Shown here: in pieces, positions 39,187 to 48,928 of the stretch
How positions within the stretch are numbered: the first letter of the stretch is position 1
Layout: every line of letters starts with the position of its first letter
Assembly: GCA_020637235.1 (NCBI GenBank)
Contig: JACJWG010000017.1
Span: 1-64,000, forward strand
Origin: Acidimicrobiaceae bacterium
GTDB lineage: Bacteria; Actinomycetota; Acidimicrobiia; Acidimicrobiales; Ilumatobacteraceae
Direction: 5' to 3'
DNA: 64,000 bases
Position numbers and translations under genes: made by a program
Notes under the pieces: generated by a model
What the model was told of the DNA's origin: nothing
Seen by the model: only the letters and a program-made list of their open reading frames with translations
Databases searched by the model: none

Positions 39187-40278
39187 ATGGCACTCGACCT
39201 CGCCGCCGGCGCCGCCGCGATCCCCAACCCCACCACCCACCACCTGCCTGCCACGCCCGCCACCGTGTACTGGGGCTACATCGACCAGGCGCAACCGGCG
39301 GTGCTCGAGGTGGACGACGGCGACGTGATCCGGGTGGAGGCGATCACCCACCACGCCGGCGACGCGCCCGATCTGCTGATGGACGAGGGCATCCGGGCCA
39401 TCTGGGACGCCATCGCCCCCGACACGCGCGGCCCGGGCGTGCACATCCTCACCGGTCCGATCCACGTACGTGGCGCCGAGCCGGGCGACGCCCTCGCAGT
39501 GACGATCCTCGAGATGACACCGCGCCTGCCGTTCGGGTCGAACTGCGCGGCGAACTGGGGGCTCTTCCACGACGTGTACGGCAAGGAGCGGATCACCATC
39601 TACGGCCTCGACGGCGGACCCGCTGCCGACGTCTTCGGCTCGATCGCGCGACCGATGTTCGGCTTCGACTTCACCGAGCGTGCGCTGTACGACCTGCCCG
39701 GTGTGATCTCGCCTCCCGACCTCGCGGCGCGGGCCCCCTTCAGCGCCCCCGTCCGCGTGCCGGTTCGGCCGCACTTCGGTGTGATGGGCGTCGCCCCGGC
39801 CGAGCCCGGCCGGCTGTCGTCCATCCCACCGGGACCCTTCGGCGGCAATGTCGACAACTGGCGCCTCGGTCCTGGTGCCACCATGTGCTACCCGGTGGCG
39901 ATCGAGGGAGCCGGACTGTACGTCGGCGATCCACACTTCGCGCAGGGCGACGGCGAGATCTGCGGCACCGCGATCGAGGCGTCGCTCGACGCCGTGATCC
40001 AGGTGAAGGTGCTGAAGGGGCTCGGCATCACCACGCCGCTGATGCAGACCGCCTCGCACTGGTACACCCATGGGTTCGGCGCCGACCTCGACGAGGCGAT
40101 GCGTGGTGCGGCGTTCCAGATGCTGTGGTTGATGCAGGAGCACCTCGGGCTCTCCGCCGACGACGCCTACTCGCTCGCCTCGGTCGCGATCGACCTCGGG
40201 GTGACCCAGGTGGTGGACGGCACGCTCGGCTGCCACGCCGGGCTCGACCGCACGATCGTCGGGGAGGCGTCGGTCTGA
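39187..40278 (+). CDS. Acetamidase/formamidase family protein
   Basis: A 363-residue FmdA/AmdA-family amidase: GPGVHILTGPIHVRGAEPGDALAVTI, FGSNCAANWG, GNVDNWRLGPGATMCYPVAIEGAGLYVGDPHFAQGDGE and CGTAIEASLDA are family blocks; the DPHFAQGDGE region carries a metal ligand. It hydrolyses formamide or short amides to ammonia and the acid. It has its own leaderless promoter and a GntR-type site upstream. Lying between urease and the catabolic operon, it could take an amide released by the pathway. Confidence 0.88.
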   Translation: MALDLAAGAAAIPNPTTHHLPATPATVYWGYIDQAQPAVLEVDDGDVIRVEAITHHAGDAPDLLMDEGIRAIWDAIAPDTRGPGVHILTGPIHVRGAEPGDALAVTILEMTPRLPFGSNCAANWGLFHDVYGKERITIYGLDGGPAADVFGSIARPMFGFDFTERALYDLPGVISPPDLAARAPFSAPVRVPVRPHFGVMGVAPAEPGRLSSIPPGPFGGNVDNWRLGPGATMCYPVAIEGAGLYVGDPHFAQGDGEICGTAIEASLDAVIQVKVLKGLGITTPLMQTASHWYTHGFGADLDEAMRGAAFQMLWLMQEHLGLSADDAYSLASVAIDLGVTQVVDGTLGCHAGLDRTIVGEASV

Positions 40279-40326
40279 CGACAGGACGTCCCGGACGAAC
40301 CGGCCACCCGCTCGGCAGCGCATGCT

Positions 40327-40347
40327 ATGGTCAGACCATCAGTCCAA
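40327..40347. promoter_or_regulatory. GntR/FCD-type operator, copy b (VOC-gntR promoter)
   Basis: TGGTCAGACCA (40328-40338) is a perfect TGGTC-A-GACCA palindrome that fits the FadR/FCD consensus TNGTNNNACNA, followed by TCAGTCCAA. It overlaps a TATGGT that may be the -10, and lies about 72 nt before the VOC gene. The 20-mer is identical to copy c. Autoregulation of the gntR operon is likely. Confidence 0.72.
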
Positions 40348-40419
40348 AGCGGCGCCCCGGGGGCGGGCGTCGCCGAACCCCACCCGGTCGAGACCGACGA
40401 CGAGACGAAAGTGGTGTCC

Positions 40420-40905
40420 ATGCCCATCACGAGAATGAACCATGCAGTGCTGTACGTGCGCAGCGCTCGGCGGACCCAACAGTTCTATGCCGACGTGCTC
40501 GGCTTCACCCCGGTGATCGAGCACCCGCAGGGGGCCTTCGTGTTCATGCGCGCGCCGGCTTCGGACAACCACCACGACATCGCGTTCTTCACGATCGGTG
40601 AGGGCGCCGCGCCCAGCGAAGCGGGTTCGCGCACCGTCGGGATGTACCACCTGGCCTGGGAGGTGCCCACGCTCGCCGAGCTCGAGCAGATGCGCGACAA
40701 GCTCCGCAGCGTCGGTGCGCTCGTCGGCATGAGCGACCACGGGGCGAACAAGAGCCTGTACGCGCACGATCCGGACGGCCTCGAGTTCGAGGTGATGTGG
40801 CTCGTCCCCGCCGAGCACTGGGGCGACGCGGAGCACGCGGCGATCGTCGATCCGCTCGACCTCGCGGCCGAGCGCGCCCACTTCGCGACGGTGGGTCTGT
40901 CGTGA
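40420..40905 (+). CDS. VOC-family (extradiol dioxygenase/glyoxalase-like) protein
   Basis: A 161-residue protein of one VOC module pair: MNHAVLYVRSARRTQQFYADVLGF (ligand His8), GMYHLAWEV (second His) and YAHDPDGLEFEVMW (Glu). The H-H-E order fits metal-dependent extradiol cleavage or glyoxalase-like enzymes. It is first in the long operon behind operator b and overlaps gntR by 4 nt. Ring or C-C cleavage of a pathway intermediate is inferred. Confidence 0.82.
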   Translation: MPITRMNHAVLYVRSARRTQQFYADVLGFTPVIEHPQGAFVFMRAPASDNHHDIAFFTIGEGAAPSEAGSRTVGMYHLAWEVPTLAELEQMRDKLRSVGALVGMSDHGANKSLYAHDPDGLEFEVMWLVPAEHWGDAEHAAIVDPLDLAAERAHFATVGLS

Positions 40906-41606
40906 GCTCCACCAGCTTCGATCCGGTGACGCGACGTACCGTCTCGGCCGAGATCCGCCAGCGGCTCGCCGAGGCGATCCAGACCGGTCAGCTCGCACCG
41001 GGCATGCCCCTGCCCGCCGAGCGGGTGCTCTGCGAGGAGTTCGGCGTCGCTCGCACCTCGGTGCGCGAAGCCATTCAGGGGCTCGTGATCGCCGGCTACA
41101 TCGAGCGGCGAGGCAACCGGTCGGTCGTGGCCGAGCACCTCCCCGAGGTGAACTTCACCGGCGACGACCGCAAGGCGCTCGTGAACCAGCTGTTCGAGGT
41201 GCGCCAGGTGATCGAGCCGGCCATCGCGGAGTACGCCGCCAAGCGGGCCACGGCCGAGGAGCGGCAGCTGATGGTCGAGCTGTCGGTCGTCGACCCCGCG
41301 TCGCTCGACCAGTTCCGCGACATCGATCGCCAGTTCCACGCACTGCTCGCCCGCTCGTGCGGGAACCCCCTGCTGCACGAGGTGCACGCGAAGGCGCTGG
41401 CGTCGCTGTTCGGCAGCGGCGACTTCGCCTCGCTGCTGTACGCCGAGATCAACCGCGCCGAAGTCGACGAGATCATCGCCTCGTCGTGCGACGCGCACCG
41501 TGCCATCGCCGACGCCGTCGCGAAAGGTCATCCGCGCAAAGCGCACGCGGCGGTGGTGGCACACCTCGACGACGTCGAGCGTCGGATGGTGGAGCGGCTG
41601 CTGTGA
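40902..41606 (+). CDS. GntR-family regulator, FadR/FCD subfamily
   Basis: A 234-residue repressor: winged helix (15-75, LPAERVLCEEFGVARTSVREAIQGL) and an all-helical FCD domain with metal/ligand residues Asp and His in FRDIDRQFHALL, SCDAHRAI and AVVAHLDDV. FCD proteins bind small acids and release TNGTNNNACNA operators. Three matching sites at 39113, 40327 and 59672 make it the likely regulator of the whole island. Gene overlaps of 4 nt on both sides. Confidence 0.9.
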   Translation: MSSTSFDPVTRRTVSAEIRQRLAEAIQTGQLAPGMPLPAERVLCEEFGVARTSVREAIQGLVIAGYIERRGNRSVVAEHLPEVNFTGDDRKALVNQLFEVRQVIEPAIAEYAAKRATAEERQLMVELSVVDPASLDQFRDIDRQFHALLARSCGNPLLHEVHAKALASLFGSGDFASLLYAEINRAEVDEIIASSCDAHRAIADAVAKGHPRKAHAAVVAHLDDVERRMVERLL

Positions 41607-42028
41607 GCGCCGATCCCCACGCCGACGCTCGCTACGTCTACTTCCTCGACGACGACCAGTTCGAGGAGGAGGGTCGCCCCGGCTTCCGGCGACGCGTGGT
41701 CACCGGCACCAACCTCGAGCTCTGGTTCTGGCGCATCAAGGGCGGCACCGAGGGCTCGTTCCTGCACCGCCACGACGTGGAGGAGCAGCTCGGCATCATC
41801 ATGCGGGGCACGCTCGACTTCCGCATCGGCGATCCCGACGACGGCACCCGCCATCAGCTGCGCGCCGGCGACTTCTATCTCGCGCCGCCCGCCGTGTGGC
41901 ACGGCGAGAGCATCTTCATCGGCGACGACGAGTACGACGAGGTGTGGATCCTCGACGTGTTCTCGCCGCCGCGAGCCGTGAAGCTCACCCGACCGGACAC
42001 CGACGCGACACAGGAGGTCGCCCCATGA
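41603..42028 (+). CDS. Cupin-domain protein
   Basis: A 141-residue single cupin: motif 1 GSFLHRHDVEEQLGIIMRGTLDFRIG (H, H, E) and motif 2 GDFYLAPPAVWHGES (H). A metal site is therefore complete. It may be a dioxygenase, isomerase or small-molecule binder. GTG 41603 and the 3' end each overlap neighbours by 4 nt, placing it tightly in the catabolic operon. Confidence 0.83.
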   Translation: MSADPHADARYVYFLDDDQFEEEGRPGFRRRVVTGTNLELWFWRIKGGTEGSFLHRHDVEEQLGIIMRGTLDFRIGDPDDGTRHQLRAGDFYLAPPAVWHGESIFIGDDEYDEVWILDVFSPPRAVKLTRPDTDATQEVAP

Positions 42029-44136
42029 CCGCCGACTGGCGCCTCGCCGTCGACATCGGCGGCACCTTCACCGACATCGTCCTGTTCGACGCGTCCAGCG
42101 GACGGGTCGTGGTGGACAAGACCCTCACCACACCGTCGGCGCCGCTCGACGGGGTGCGCACCGGCGTCACCCAGCTGCTCGGCAAGGCCGGGGTGCGACC
42201 CGCCGACATCACCGCCCCGATCGTGCACGCCACCACCCTCATCACCAACGCGCTCATCGAGGGCAAGATCGGTCGCGCCGGCATCGTCACCACCGCCGGC
42301 TTCGGCGACACGTTGCTCATCCGCAACGAGCACCGCTACGACATGTACGACCTGCAGATCGAGTTCCCGGCGCCACCCGTCCCGCGCGACCGTGTGGTCG
42401 AGCTCGCCGAACGCACCGATCCGCAGGGCCGCGTCGTCGAGGCGCCGGCGGCGGCGGGGCTCGCAGCGATCACCGAGCAGCTGCGCGCCGCGGAGGTGGA
42501 GGCCGTCGGTGTGTGCCTCATCAACAGCTACGCCAACCCGGCCAACGAGCGCGCCGTGGCCGAGCACCTGCGCACCGAGCTCGGCGTGCCGGTGTGCATC
42601 TCGTCGGAGATCTCCCCGCAGATCCGGGAGTACCCGCGCATGATCACCACGGCCTGCAACGCGGCCACGATGCCGGTGATCGGGCCCTACCTCGACGAGC
42701 TGCAGAAGTGGCTCGCAGCCGAGGGCTTCGGCGGTTCGGTGCTGATGATGTTGTCGAACGGTGGTGTGGTGTCGGCCGGCGACGCGGCCCGCGCTCCGAT
42801 CCGGCTCGTCGAGTCCGGCCCTGCGGCCGGCGCGCTCGCGGGCAGCTGGTTCGCCCGGCGCATGCACGAGGACCGCCTGCTGTGCTTCGACATGGGCGGT
42901 ACCACCGCCAAGTCGTGCCTGATCGTCGACGGCGAGCCCGAGCTCACCAACACCTTCGAGGTCGCTCGCATCTACCGGTTCAAGAAGGGCTCGGGCTTCC
43001 CGGTCAGCGTGCCCTCGGTCGACCTCGTCGAGATCGGCGCCGGCGGGGGCAGCCAAGCCAGGGTCGACGAGCTCGGCCTGCTGAAGGTGGGTCCCGAGTC
43101 GGCGGGTGCCGACCCCGGTCCCGCCTGTTACGGACGCGGCGGCACGAAGCCGGCGGTCACCGACGCCGACCTCACGCTCGGCATGCTCGACGCCTCGTTC
43201 TTCCTCGGCGGCGACATGGCCCTCGACATGGAGGCATGCACCTCGGCGCTCGGGGCGGTGGCGAGCCCGCTCGGCCTGTCGGCCGACGACACGGCCGCCG
43301 GCATCCACGAGCTCGTCAACCAGAACATGGCGGCGGCGTCGCGCATGCACGCCGTCGAGATGGGTGCCGACCTGCGGGGCATCACCGTGCTCGCCTTCGG
43401 CGGGGCCGGCCCGGTGCACGCCTGTGGCGTGGCGGAGTTGCTCGAGTCGCCCCGGGTGGTGTTCCCGGTGAACGCCAGTGTGCTCTCGGCGTTCGGCACC
43501 CTCGTCACGCCGGTGCGCATCGATCTGGCTCGCAGCATGGTGCGTTCGCTCGCCGGCATCGATCCGGCGGAACGCGACGCGCTGCTCGACGAGCTCCGCG
43601 ACGAGGGCCGTCGGGTGCTGGCGGCCGCCGGGGTGGCAGCCGATGCCATCCGCTTCCGGTACGGGCTCGACGCCCGTTACCAGGGTCAGGGCAACGAGAT
43701 CACGATCTGGGTGGGCGAGGGGAACGACGACCGCTGGCCCACCACCGACGACGCGGTCACCGAGGCGTTCGAGACCGACTACCGGCGCATCTACGGACTC
43801 ACCATCCCCGACGTCGGCGTCGAGGCCGTCACGTGGCGACTGTCGGCGTACGCGCCGGCCGCCGACGTCGAGCCCACCACCGTGGTGAACACGTCGGTCG
43901 GTGCGCCGATCCGCACCCGCCCGGTGCGCTTCTCGCGGGGTGCCGACGCCGTCGACACCCCGGTGTTCCGTCGCGGCGACCTCGGCCTCGGGCAGCGCAT
44001 CGAGGGCCCGGCGATCGTGGAAGAACGCGAGACCACGGCCGTCATCCGCCCGGGCTGGACGGCCTCGGTGCTCGCCGACGGCTCCCTGCTGGCCGAACGT
44101 GCCGGCGCGACGACGACCGGAGGAGACCCACGATGA
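42025..44136 (+). CDS. hyuA: Hydantoinase/oxoprolinase subunit A
   Basis: A 703-residue HyuA/AcxA-type ATPase subunit: LAVDIGGTFTDIVLFD phosphate loop (7-22), IVHATTLITNALIEGK, the central CFDMGGTTAKSCLI second phosphate loop, VDLVEIGAGGGS and ADPGPACYGRGG. Family members open cyclic amides (5-oxoproline, N-methylhydantoin) or carboxylate ketones with ATP. It pairs with HyuB immediately downstream. Opening of a lactam/hydantoin-type ring in this pathway is inferred; the ketone carboxylase alternative cannot be excluded, though no gamma subunit is present. Confidence 0.9.
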   Translation: MTADWRLAVDIGGTFTDIVLFDASSGRVVVDKTLTTPSAPLDGVRTGVTQLLGKAGVRPADITAPIVHATTLITNALIEGKIGRAGIVTTAGFGDTLLIRNEHRYDMYDLQIEFPAPPVPRDRVVELAERTDPQGRVVEAPAAAGLAAITEQLRAAEVEAVGVCLINSYANPANERAVAEHLRTELGVPVCISSEISPQIREYPRMITTACNAATMPVIGPYLDELQKWLAAEGFGGSVLMMLSNGGVVSAGDAARAPIRLVESGPAAGALAGSWFARRMHEDRLLCFDMGGTTAKSCLIVDGEPELTNTFEVARIYRFKKGSGFPVSVPSVDLVEIGAGGGSQARVDELGLLKVGPESAGADPGPACYGRGGTKPAVTDADLTLGMLDASFFLGGDMALDMEACTSALGAVASPLGLSADDTAAGIHELVNQNMAAASRMHAVEMGADLRGITVLAFGGAGPVHACGVAELLESPRVVFPVNASVLSAFGTLVTPVRIDLARSMVRSLAGIDPAERDALLDELRDEGRRVLAAAGVAADAIRFRYGLDARYQGQGNEITIWVGEGNDDRWPTTDDAVTEAFETDYRRIYGLTIPDVGVEAVTWRLSAYAPAADVEPTTVVNTSVGAPIRTRPVRFSRGADAVDTPVFRRGDLGLGQRIEGPAIVEERETTAVIRPGWTASVLADGSLLAERAGATTTGGDPR

Positions 44137-45761
44137 CGCGGACGTTCGATCCCATCGAGCTCGAGGTGCTGTGGCAGAGCCTCATCGCCACCGTGAACGA
44201 GCAGGCGCGGGCCCTGCAGCGCGCCGCGTTCTCGCCGATCGTGCGCGAGGCGGGCGACCTCGCCAACGCGGTGTTCGATCGCCGCGGACGTATGGTGGCC
44301 CAGGCCGTCACCGGCACGCCGGGTCACATCAACAGCCTCGCCCGTGCGGCAGCGGCGATCCTCGAGGAATACCCGACGGACACGCTGTCCGAGGGCGACG
44401 TCCTCATCACCAACGATCCCTACAAGACCGCGGGACAACTGCTCGACGTCACCGTGCTGTACCCGGTGTTCCGCCACGGCCGCGTGATCGCGTTCTTCGG
44501 ATCGACCATCCACCACACCGACGTGGGTGGCTACGGCATCGGCGCCGGTGCTCGCGACGTGTTCGAGGAAGGCATCTGGATCCCGATCGTGCGGTTGATG
44601 ATCGCGGGAGAGCGCAACCACGACGTGTGGAAGTTCATCCTGTCCAACGTGCGCCAGCCCGACCACATGGCGGGCGACCTGCACGCGCAGATGGCGAGCG
44701 GTGAGGTGGGTGCCCAGCGGCTGCAGGCGCTGTGCGATCGTCACGCACTCGACGACATCGAGGATCTCGCCGACGAGATCATCGCCCGGTCCGAAGCAGC
44801 CACCCGGGCCAGCATCCGCGAGCTGCCGGCCGGCCGCTACGAGGCCAGTGCGGTGCTCGACCTCGCCGACGGGAGCCAGATCGACATCGTCTGTGCAGTC
44901 ACCGTCGATCCCGAGGCGGGCGAGATCCTCGTCGACTACGCCGGCTCGTCGGGTGCCAGCCCGTACGGCATCAACGTGGTGAAGAACTACACCCACGCGT
45001 ACACGACGTTCACGGTGCGATCGGTGCTGAACCCCGACCTCCCCAACAACTACGGCAGCCTCGAACCGATCAAGGTGGAGGCGCCGGTCGGCTCGATCGT
45101 GAACGCCGTGTCGCCGCAGCCGTGCACAGCTCGCCACGTGGTCGGTATGTTCCTGCCGAACGCCCTGCTGAAGGCGCTGGCACAGATCCGTCCGGAGCAG
45201 GCGATGGCCGAGGGCTCGGGGGCGGTCTGGACGATGCAGGTGAGCGGCAACCACGACGACGGTCGACCGTTCATCACCGCGATGTTCACCTACGCCGGTG
45301 GCGTGGGTGCCCGGGCCACGAAGTCGGGGCTCGACGCGTGCTCGTATCCCACGGGTGTGGCGGCAGTGCCGATCGAGGTGGTGGAGGCCTCGGCACCGAT
45401 CCGCTTCCTCCGCAAGGAGCTCCGGCCCGGCAGCGGCGGACACGGCGCGCAGACCGGTGGACTCGGCCAGACGATCGAGTTCACCGTCGACACCGAACGT
45501 CCCTGGCAGCTCAACGCCGTGACGTCGCGCCTCGCCAACCCGCCGCAGGGGATCTTCGGCGGCCGCGAGGGCGCGGCCGGTGCGTTCACGGTGAACGGTG
45601 AGCCGGTGCGCACCCAGGCCCGGGTGACGCTCCAGCCCGGCGACCACGTTCGCCTCGACCTGCCCGGTGGCGGCGGCTACGGCGCAGCCGACGCCGACCC
45701 CGACCCCGACGCCGACCCGACCGACATCGACACCCGCACCGACCGGAGGGTTCCCGCATGA
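44133..45761 (+). CDS. hyuB: Hydantoinase/oxoprolinase subunit B
   Basis: A 542-residue HyuB: FDPIELEVLWQSLIATVNEQARALQRAAFS, AGDLANAVFDRRGRMVAQ, metal-binding STIHHTDVGGYG and the C-terminal LRPGSGGHGAQTGGLGQTIEF/LPGGGGYG. It is the catalytic partner of HyuA, with a 4-nt overlap. The C-terminus ends in an Asp/Pro tail (DADPDPDADPTD) that the family does not need. Confidence 0.9.
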   Translation: MTRTFDPIELEVLWQSLIATVNEQARALQRAAFSPIVREAGDLANAVFDRRGRMVAQAVTGTPGHINSLARAAAAILEEYPTDTLSEGDVLITNDPYKTAGQLLDVTVLYPVFRHGRVIAFFGSTIHHTDVGGYGIGAGARDVFEEGIWIPIVRLMIAGERNHDVWKFILSNVRQPDHMAGDLHAQMASGEVGAQRLQALCDRHALDDIEDLADEIIARSEAATRASIRELPAGRYEASAVLDLADGSQIDIVCAVTVDPEAGEILVDYAGSSGASPYGINVVKNYTHAYTTFTVRSVLNPDLPNNYGSLEPIKVEAPVGSIVNAVSPQPCTARHVVGMFLPNALLKALAQIRPEQAMAEGSGAVWTMQVSGNHDDGRPFITAMFTYAGGVGARATKSGLDACSYPTGVAAVPIEVVEASAPIRFLRKELRPGSGGHGAQTGGLGQTIEFTVDTERPWQLNAVTSRLANPPQGIFGGREGAAGAFTVNGEPVRTQARVTLQPGDHVRLDLPGGGGYGAADADPDPDADPTDIDTRTDRRVPA

Positions 45762-46927
45762 CCATGCTGTCCCCGGAGCTGCTCGCGTCGTTCGACGCCA
45801 GCACCACCGACTACGCCACGGCACTCACCCTGCCGCCCGAGATCTACATCTCACCGGAGTTCCTCGAGTTCGAGCGGCGTGCGGTGTTCGCCACCAACTG
45901 GCAGTGCGTCGGGCGTGCGAGCCGGATCCCCGACGTCGGCGACTACTTCACCACCACCATCGGCAACGGCGAGCACATCATCGTCGCCCGGGCCAAGGAC
46001 GGCGAGGTGCACGCGTACTCGTCGGTGTGCCAGCACCGCGGCATGCAGATCGTCGACGACGCCGGGTCGTGCACGAAGTTCACCTGCCCGTACCACATGT
46101 GGAGCTACGACCTCACGGGTCGGCTGCTCGGCGCGCCCGCGATGGAACGCACCGAGGGCTTCGAGAAGAAGGACTACCCGCTGCCGCCGCTGAAGGTGGA
46201 GCTCTGGCAGGGCTTCGTGTTCGTGCACTGCGACCTCGACGCCGCGCCGCTCGCCCCGACGCTCGCCACGTACGAGCCCTACCTCGAGCACTACGACCTC
46301 GAGCACACGGTGTGCCCGGGCACCTTCACGCTCACCGACATGCCGTGGAACTGGAAGGTGATGTTCGAGAACTTCAACGACGGCTACCACGCGAACAAGC
46401 TGCACCACACGATCCAGGACTTCTGTCCGAGCGAGCTCGCCGCGTTCCCCGTCGACTGGCAGCCCGGCTCGAACGTCATCTTCCGCACCAACGGCTACGT
46501 GCACATCGACGGCGGGTTCAATGCCACCACGAAGGCGCTGATGCCGGTGTTCCCGCAGCTCACCGAGGAGGAGCGGTGGCGCTCGACGTTCGCGCTGATG
46601 CCGCCCACGCTGTGCTTCGGCACCGCGCCCGACCAGGCGTTCTTCTTCATCATCCGGCCGAAGACACCGGACACGATCGACGTCGAGATCGGGTACCTGT
46701 TCCATCCCTCGGCGCTCGAGCACCCGATGTTCGATCATCTCCTGCAGATGAGCGACGCAGGGGTGCAGGTGTTCGTCCAGCAGGACCAGGACGCGACGAC
46801 GAAGGTGCAGCGCGGACTGCACAGCCGGTATGCCGTGCGCGGGCGCTACTCGTGGCAGGAGGAGAGCCACGTGCAGTTCAACAAGTGGCTCGTGCAGCAC
46901 TACCGAAACGGGTGGCCGCAGCCGTGA
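45758..46927 (+). CDS. Rieske non-heme iron oxygenase, alpha subunit
   Basis: A 389-residue ring-hydroxylating/N- or O-demethylating oxygenase. The [2Fe-2S] ligands are CQHRG and CPYHMWSYD (about 91-115), and the mononuclear Fe site is NFNDGYHANKLHH (about 205-217) plus a later Asp. This resembles aromatic-ring and quaternary-amine oxygenases. No reductase or ferredoxin gene is in the window; the MDR protein downstream is not an obvious substitute. It likely does an oxidative step on the imported substrate. Confidence 0.88.
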   Translation: MTMLSPELLASFDASTTDYATALTLPPEIYISPEFLEFERRAVFATNWQCVGRASRIPDVGDYFTTTIGNGEHIIVARAKDGEVHAYSSVCQHRGMQIVDDAGSCTKFTCPYHMWSYDLTGRLLGAPAMERTEGFEKKDYPLPPLKVELWQGFVFVHCDLDAAPLAPTLATYEPYLEHYDLEHTVCPGTFTLTDMPWNWKVMFENFNDGYHANKLHHTIQDFCPSELAAFPVDWQPGSNVIFRTNGYVHIDGGFNATTKALMPVFPQLTEEERWRSTFALMPPTLCFGTAPDQAFFFIIRPKTPDTIDVEIGYLFHPSALEHPMFDHLLQMSDAGVQVFVQQDQDATTKVQRGLHSRYAVRGRYSWQEESHVQFNKWLVQHYRNGWPQP

Positions 46928-47592
46928 CCGACGTGCTCGCACCCGTGTCGGCCGTCGCCGACGTGCTCGCGCTGTGGGGCTACGACGGCTGGCTCACGCC
47001 GCCGCTCGCACCCGTGGTGCGCAGCGCGTCGGTCGTGCGTGGTCGTGCGCTCACCGTGCAGGTGGCGGCGGGCGACACGGGCCCGGGGCTCGCCGGCATC
47101 TACGACGTGCTCTCGGGCGATCTCGCCGATCGTGTGGTGGTGATCGCCGGTGCCGAGGAGGTGCCGGGCGCCGTGTTCGGCGAGATCCTCGCCGCAGCGG
47201 CCGACGGCCAGGGCGCGGTCGGCGTGCTGGTGGAGGGGTGGGTTCGTGACCGCGTCGACATGGAGGCGATCGGCATGCCGGTGCTCGCCCGTGGTGAGCG
47301 AGTCGTCGGGCCGAACGGCGGTGCGCACCTGGTGGCCGTCGACACCGAGGTGACGATCGACCAGGTGGTGGTCGCCAGCGGCGACACGATCGTGATCGAC
47401 GGCTCGGGATGCGTCCGGGTGCCCGCCGCCGTGGCCGACCGGGTGCTCGACGGCGCCCGACGCTACGCCGCGGCCGAGGCGCTGGTGTCGCTCGCACTGG
47501 CCGAGGGCGAGCCGCTCACCTCGGCGTACCGTCACAAGAAGTCCGCCATCGCCGAACTCGCCGGCGCGAACCCGCGAACAGAGAGGGGGTGA
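46924..47592 (+). CDS. RraA/HMG-aldolase-like protein
   Basis: A 222-residue RraA-fold protein. VVIAGAEEVPGAVFGEILAAAADGQGAVGVLVEGWVRD matches the family core, including the G-G-x20-R-D metal/substrate region. Relatives cleave 4-hydroxy-4-methyl-2-oxoglutarate or decarboxylate oxaloacetate; others inhibit RNase E. The gene overlaps the Rieske gene by 4 nt, favouring a late-step aldolase role. Confidence 0.75.
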   Translation: MTDVLAPVSAVADVLALWGYDGWLTPPLAPVVRSASVVRGRALTVQVAAGDTGPGLAGIYDVLSGDLADRVVVIAGAEEVPGAVFGEILAAAADGQGAVGVLVEGWVRDRVDMEAIGMPVLARGERVVGPNGGAHLVAVDTEVTIDQVVVASGDTIVIDGSGCVRVPAAVADRVLDGARRYAAAEALVSLALAEGEPLTSAYRHKKSAIAELAGANPRTERG

Positions 47593-47728
47593 CCACGGGC
47601 CACGGGAGGGAGCCCCGGAGCGCCGCTCCGATCGGAAGCACTGCACACACCGACACACACCGACATCGGAATCACCGATCCCGTCGTGACCATCGCACGA
47701 CGGACGCACCACAGACGTGGGGGAGACC

Positions 47729-48925
47729 ATGAAGACAGCCAAGATCCTGGCAGCGTTCGCTGCCCTGAGCCTCGTCGCCGCAGCCTGCGGTGACGACGAC
47801 ACCGAGGACACCGCCGCCACCGAGCCGGCCGCGGCCGCGACCACGGCCGCGCCCGACGCCACCGACGAGGGTGCGACCGACACCACGGCCGCGGACAGCG
47901 ACACCACCGAGGCCGACACCACCGACACCACGGCCGATGCCGGCGGCGAGGGCATCGACCTCGACACCAACGGCGACGGCACCGTCGTGTTCGGCGTGGC
48001 CGCTGCCGGCCCACGCGACGACGGCGCCTACTACCAGGCGATGGTCGACAAGGCCACGGCGATCTCCGAGGAGAACGGGTACGCCGAGCCGATCGTGGTC
48101 GACAACATCACCACCGAGGACGCGGCCACCGAGCTCGCGAACCTCGCCGAGCAGGGCGTCGACGTGATCCTGGTGGGCGCCAGCGAGATCGCCGACCCGC
48201 TCGCCGACCTGATCCCGCAGTACCCGGACATCTTCTGGTACTGCAACTGCGGCGCCGGCTACCCGGAGACCCCAGGCCTCGCGCAGAGCCAGGACGACTC
48301 GTCGGAGATCAGCTACTCGGCCGGGTACGCGACCGGACTGCTGCTGCAGGAAGCCGGCGGCACCAGCGCCGCCTTCATCGGCTGCTGCGACCTGAACTTC
48401 GAGAAGGAGGCCTACCTCGCCTACGAGATGGGCCTCCAGGCCGTCGACCCGTCGTTCACCATGACCTACATCCCGACCGGAGCGTTCCCGTTCGACTTCG
48501 ACAACACCGCCGGCGCCACCGAGGCGCTGAACGGTGCGATCACCAACGGTGCGGGCGCGGTCTACCCGTACCTCGGCGGTGCGCACGAGCCGCTCGTGAA
48601 GCTGGCGAACGAGTCGGGCCTCATCACGATGTCGGCCGGCGCGTCGGACGCGTGTGAGCGCGACGATCTCGACTACCAGATCGCGGTGAAGTTCGACGGC
48701 GGTGACTACCTCGACGTCATCCTGAACGAGATCCTCGACGGCACCCTCGAAGAGGGCGGCGTCCGGGTGTTCCGCGTCGGTGTCGACGCCGAGCCGGGTG
48801 CGGTGATCTGCGACCCGACACCGGAGCAGCAGGCAGCGATGGACGAGGTGTACGCACAGATCGCCGCCGGTGACTTCGCGGCCGACTTCGGCGCCATCAA
48901 GGGCCAGGCGTACGCGGGCGGCTGA
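47729..48925 (+). CDS. BMP-family binding lipoprotein
   Basis: A 398-residue secreted lipoprotein: signal peptide with lipobox VAAAC at about residue 20, an Asp/Thr/Ala linker of about 60 residues, then a BMP (PnrA/Med-like) domain with VVFGVAAAGPRDDGAYYQAMVDKA and ASEIADPLADLIPQYPDIFW. BMP proteins bind purine nucleosides or related compounds. A GGGGAG site precedes ATG 47729. The linked ATPase and two permeases complete the importer, suggesting a nucleoside- or base-like substrate. Confidence 0.87.
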   Translation: MKTAKILAAFAALSLVAAACGDDDTEDTAATEPAAAATTAAPDATDEGATDTTAADSDTTEADTTDTTADAGGEGIDLDTNGDGTVVFGVAAAGPRDDGAYYQAMVDKATAISEENGYAEPIVVDNITTEDAATELANLAEQGVDVILVGASEIADPLADLIPQYPDIFWYCNCGAGYPETPGLAQSQDDSSEISYSAGYATGLLLQEAGGTSAAFIGCCDLNFEKEAYLAYEMGLQAVDPSFTMTYIPTGAFPFDFDNTAGATEALNGAITNGAGAVYPYLGGAHEPLVKLANESGLITMSAGASDACERDDLDYQIAVKFDGGDYLDVILNEILDGTLEEGGVRVFRVGVDAEPGAVICDPTPEQQAAMDEVYAQIAAGDFAADFGAIKGQAYAGG

Positions 48926-48928
48926 CAC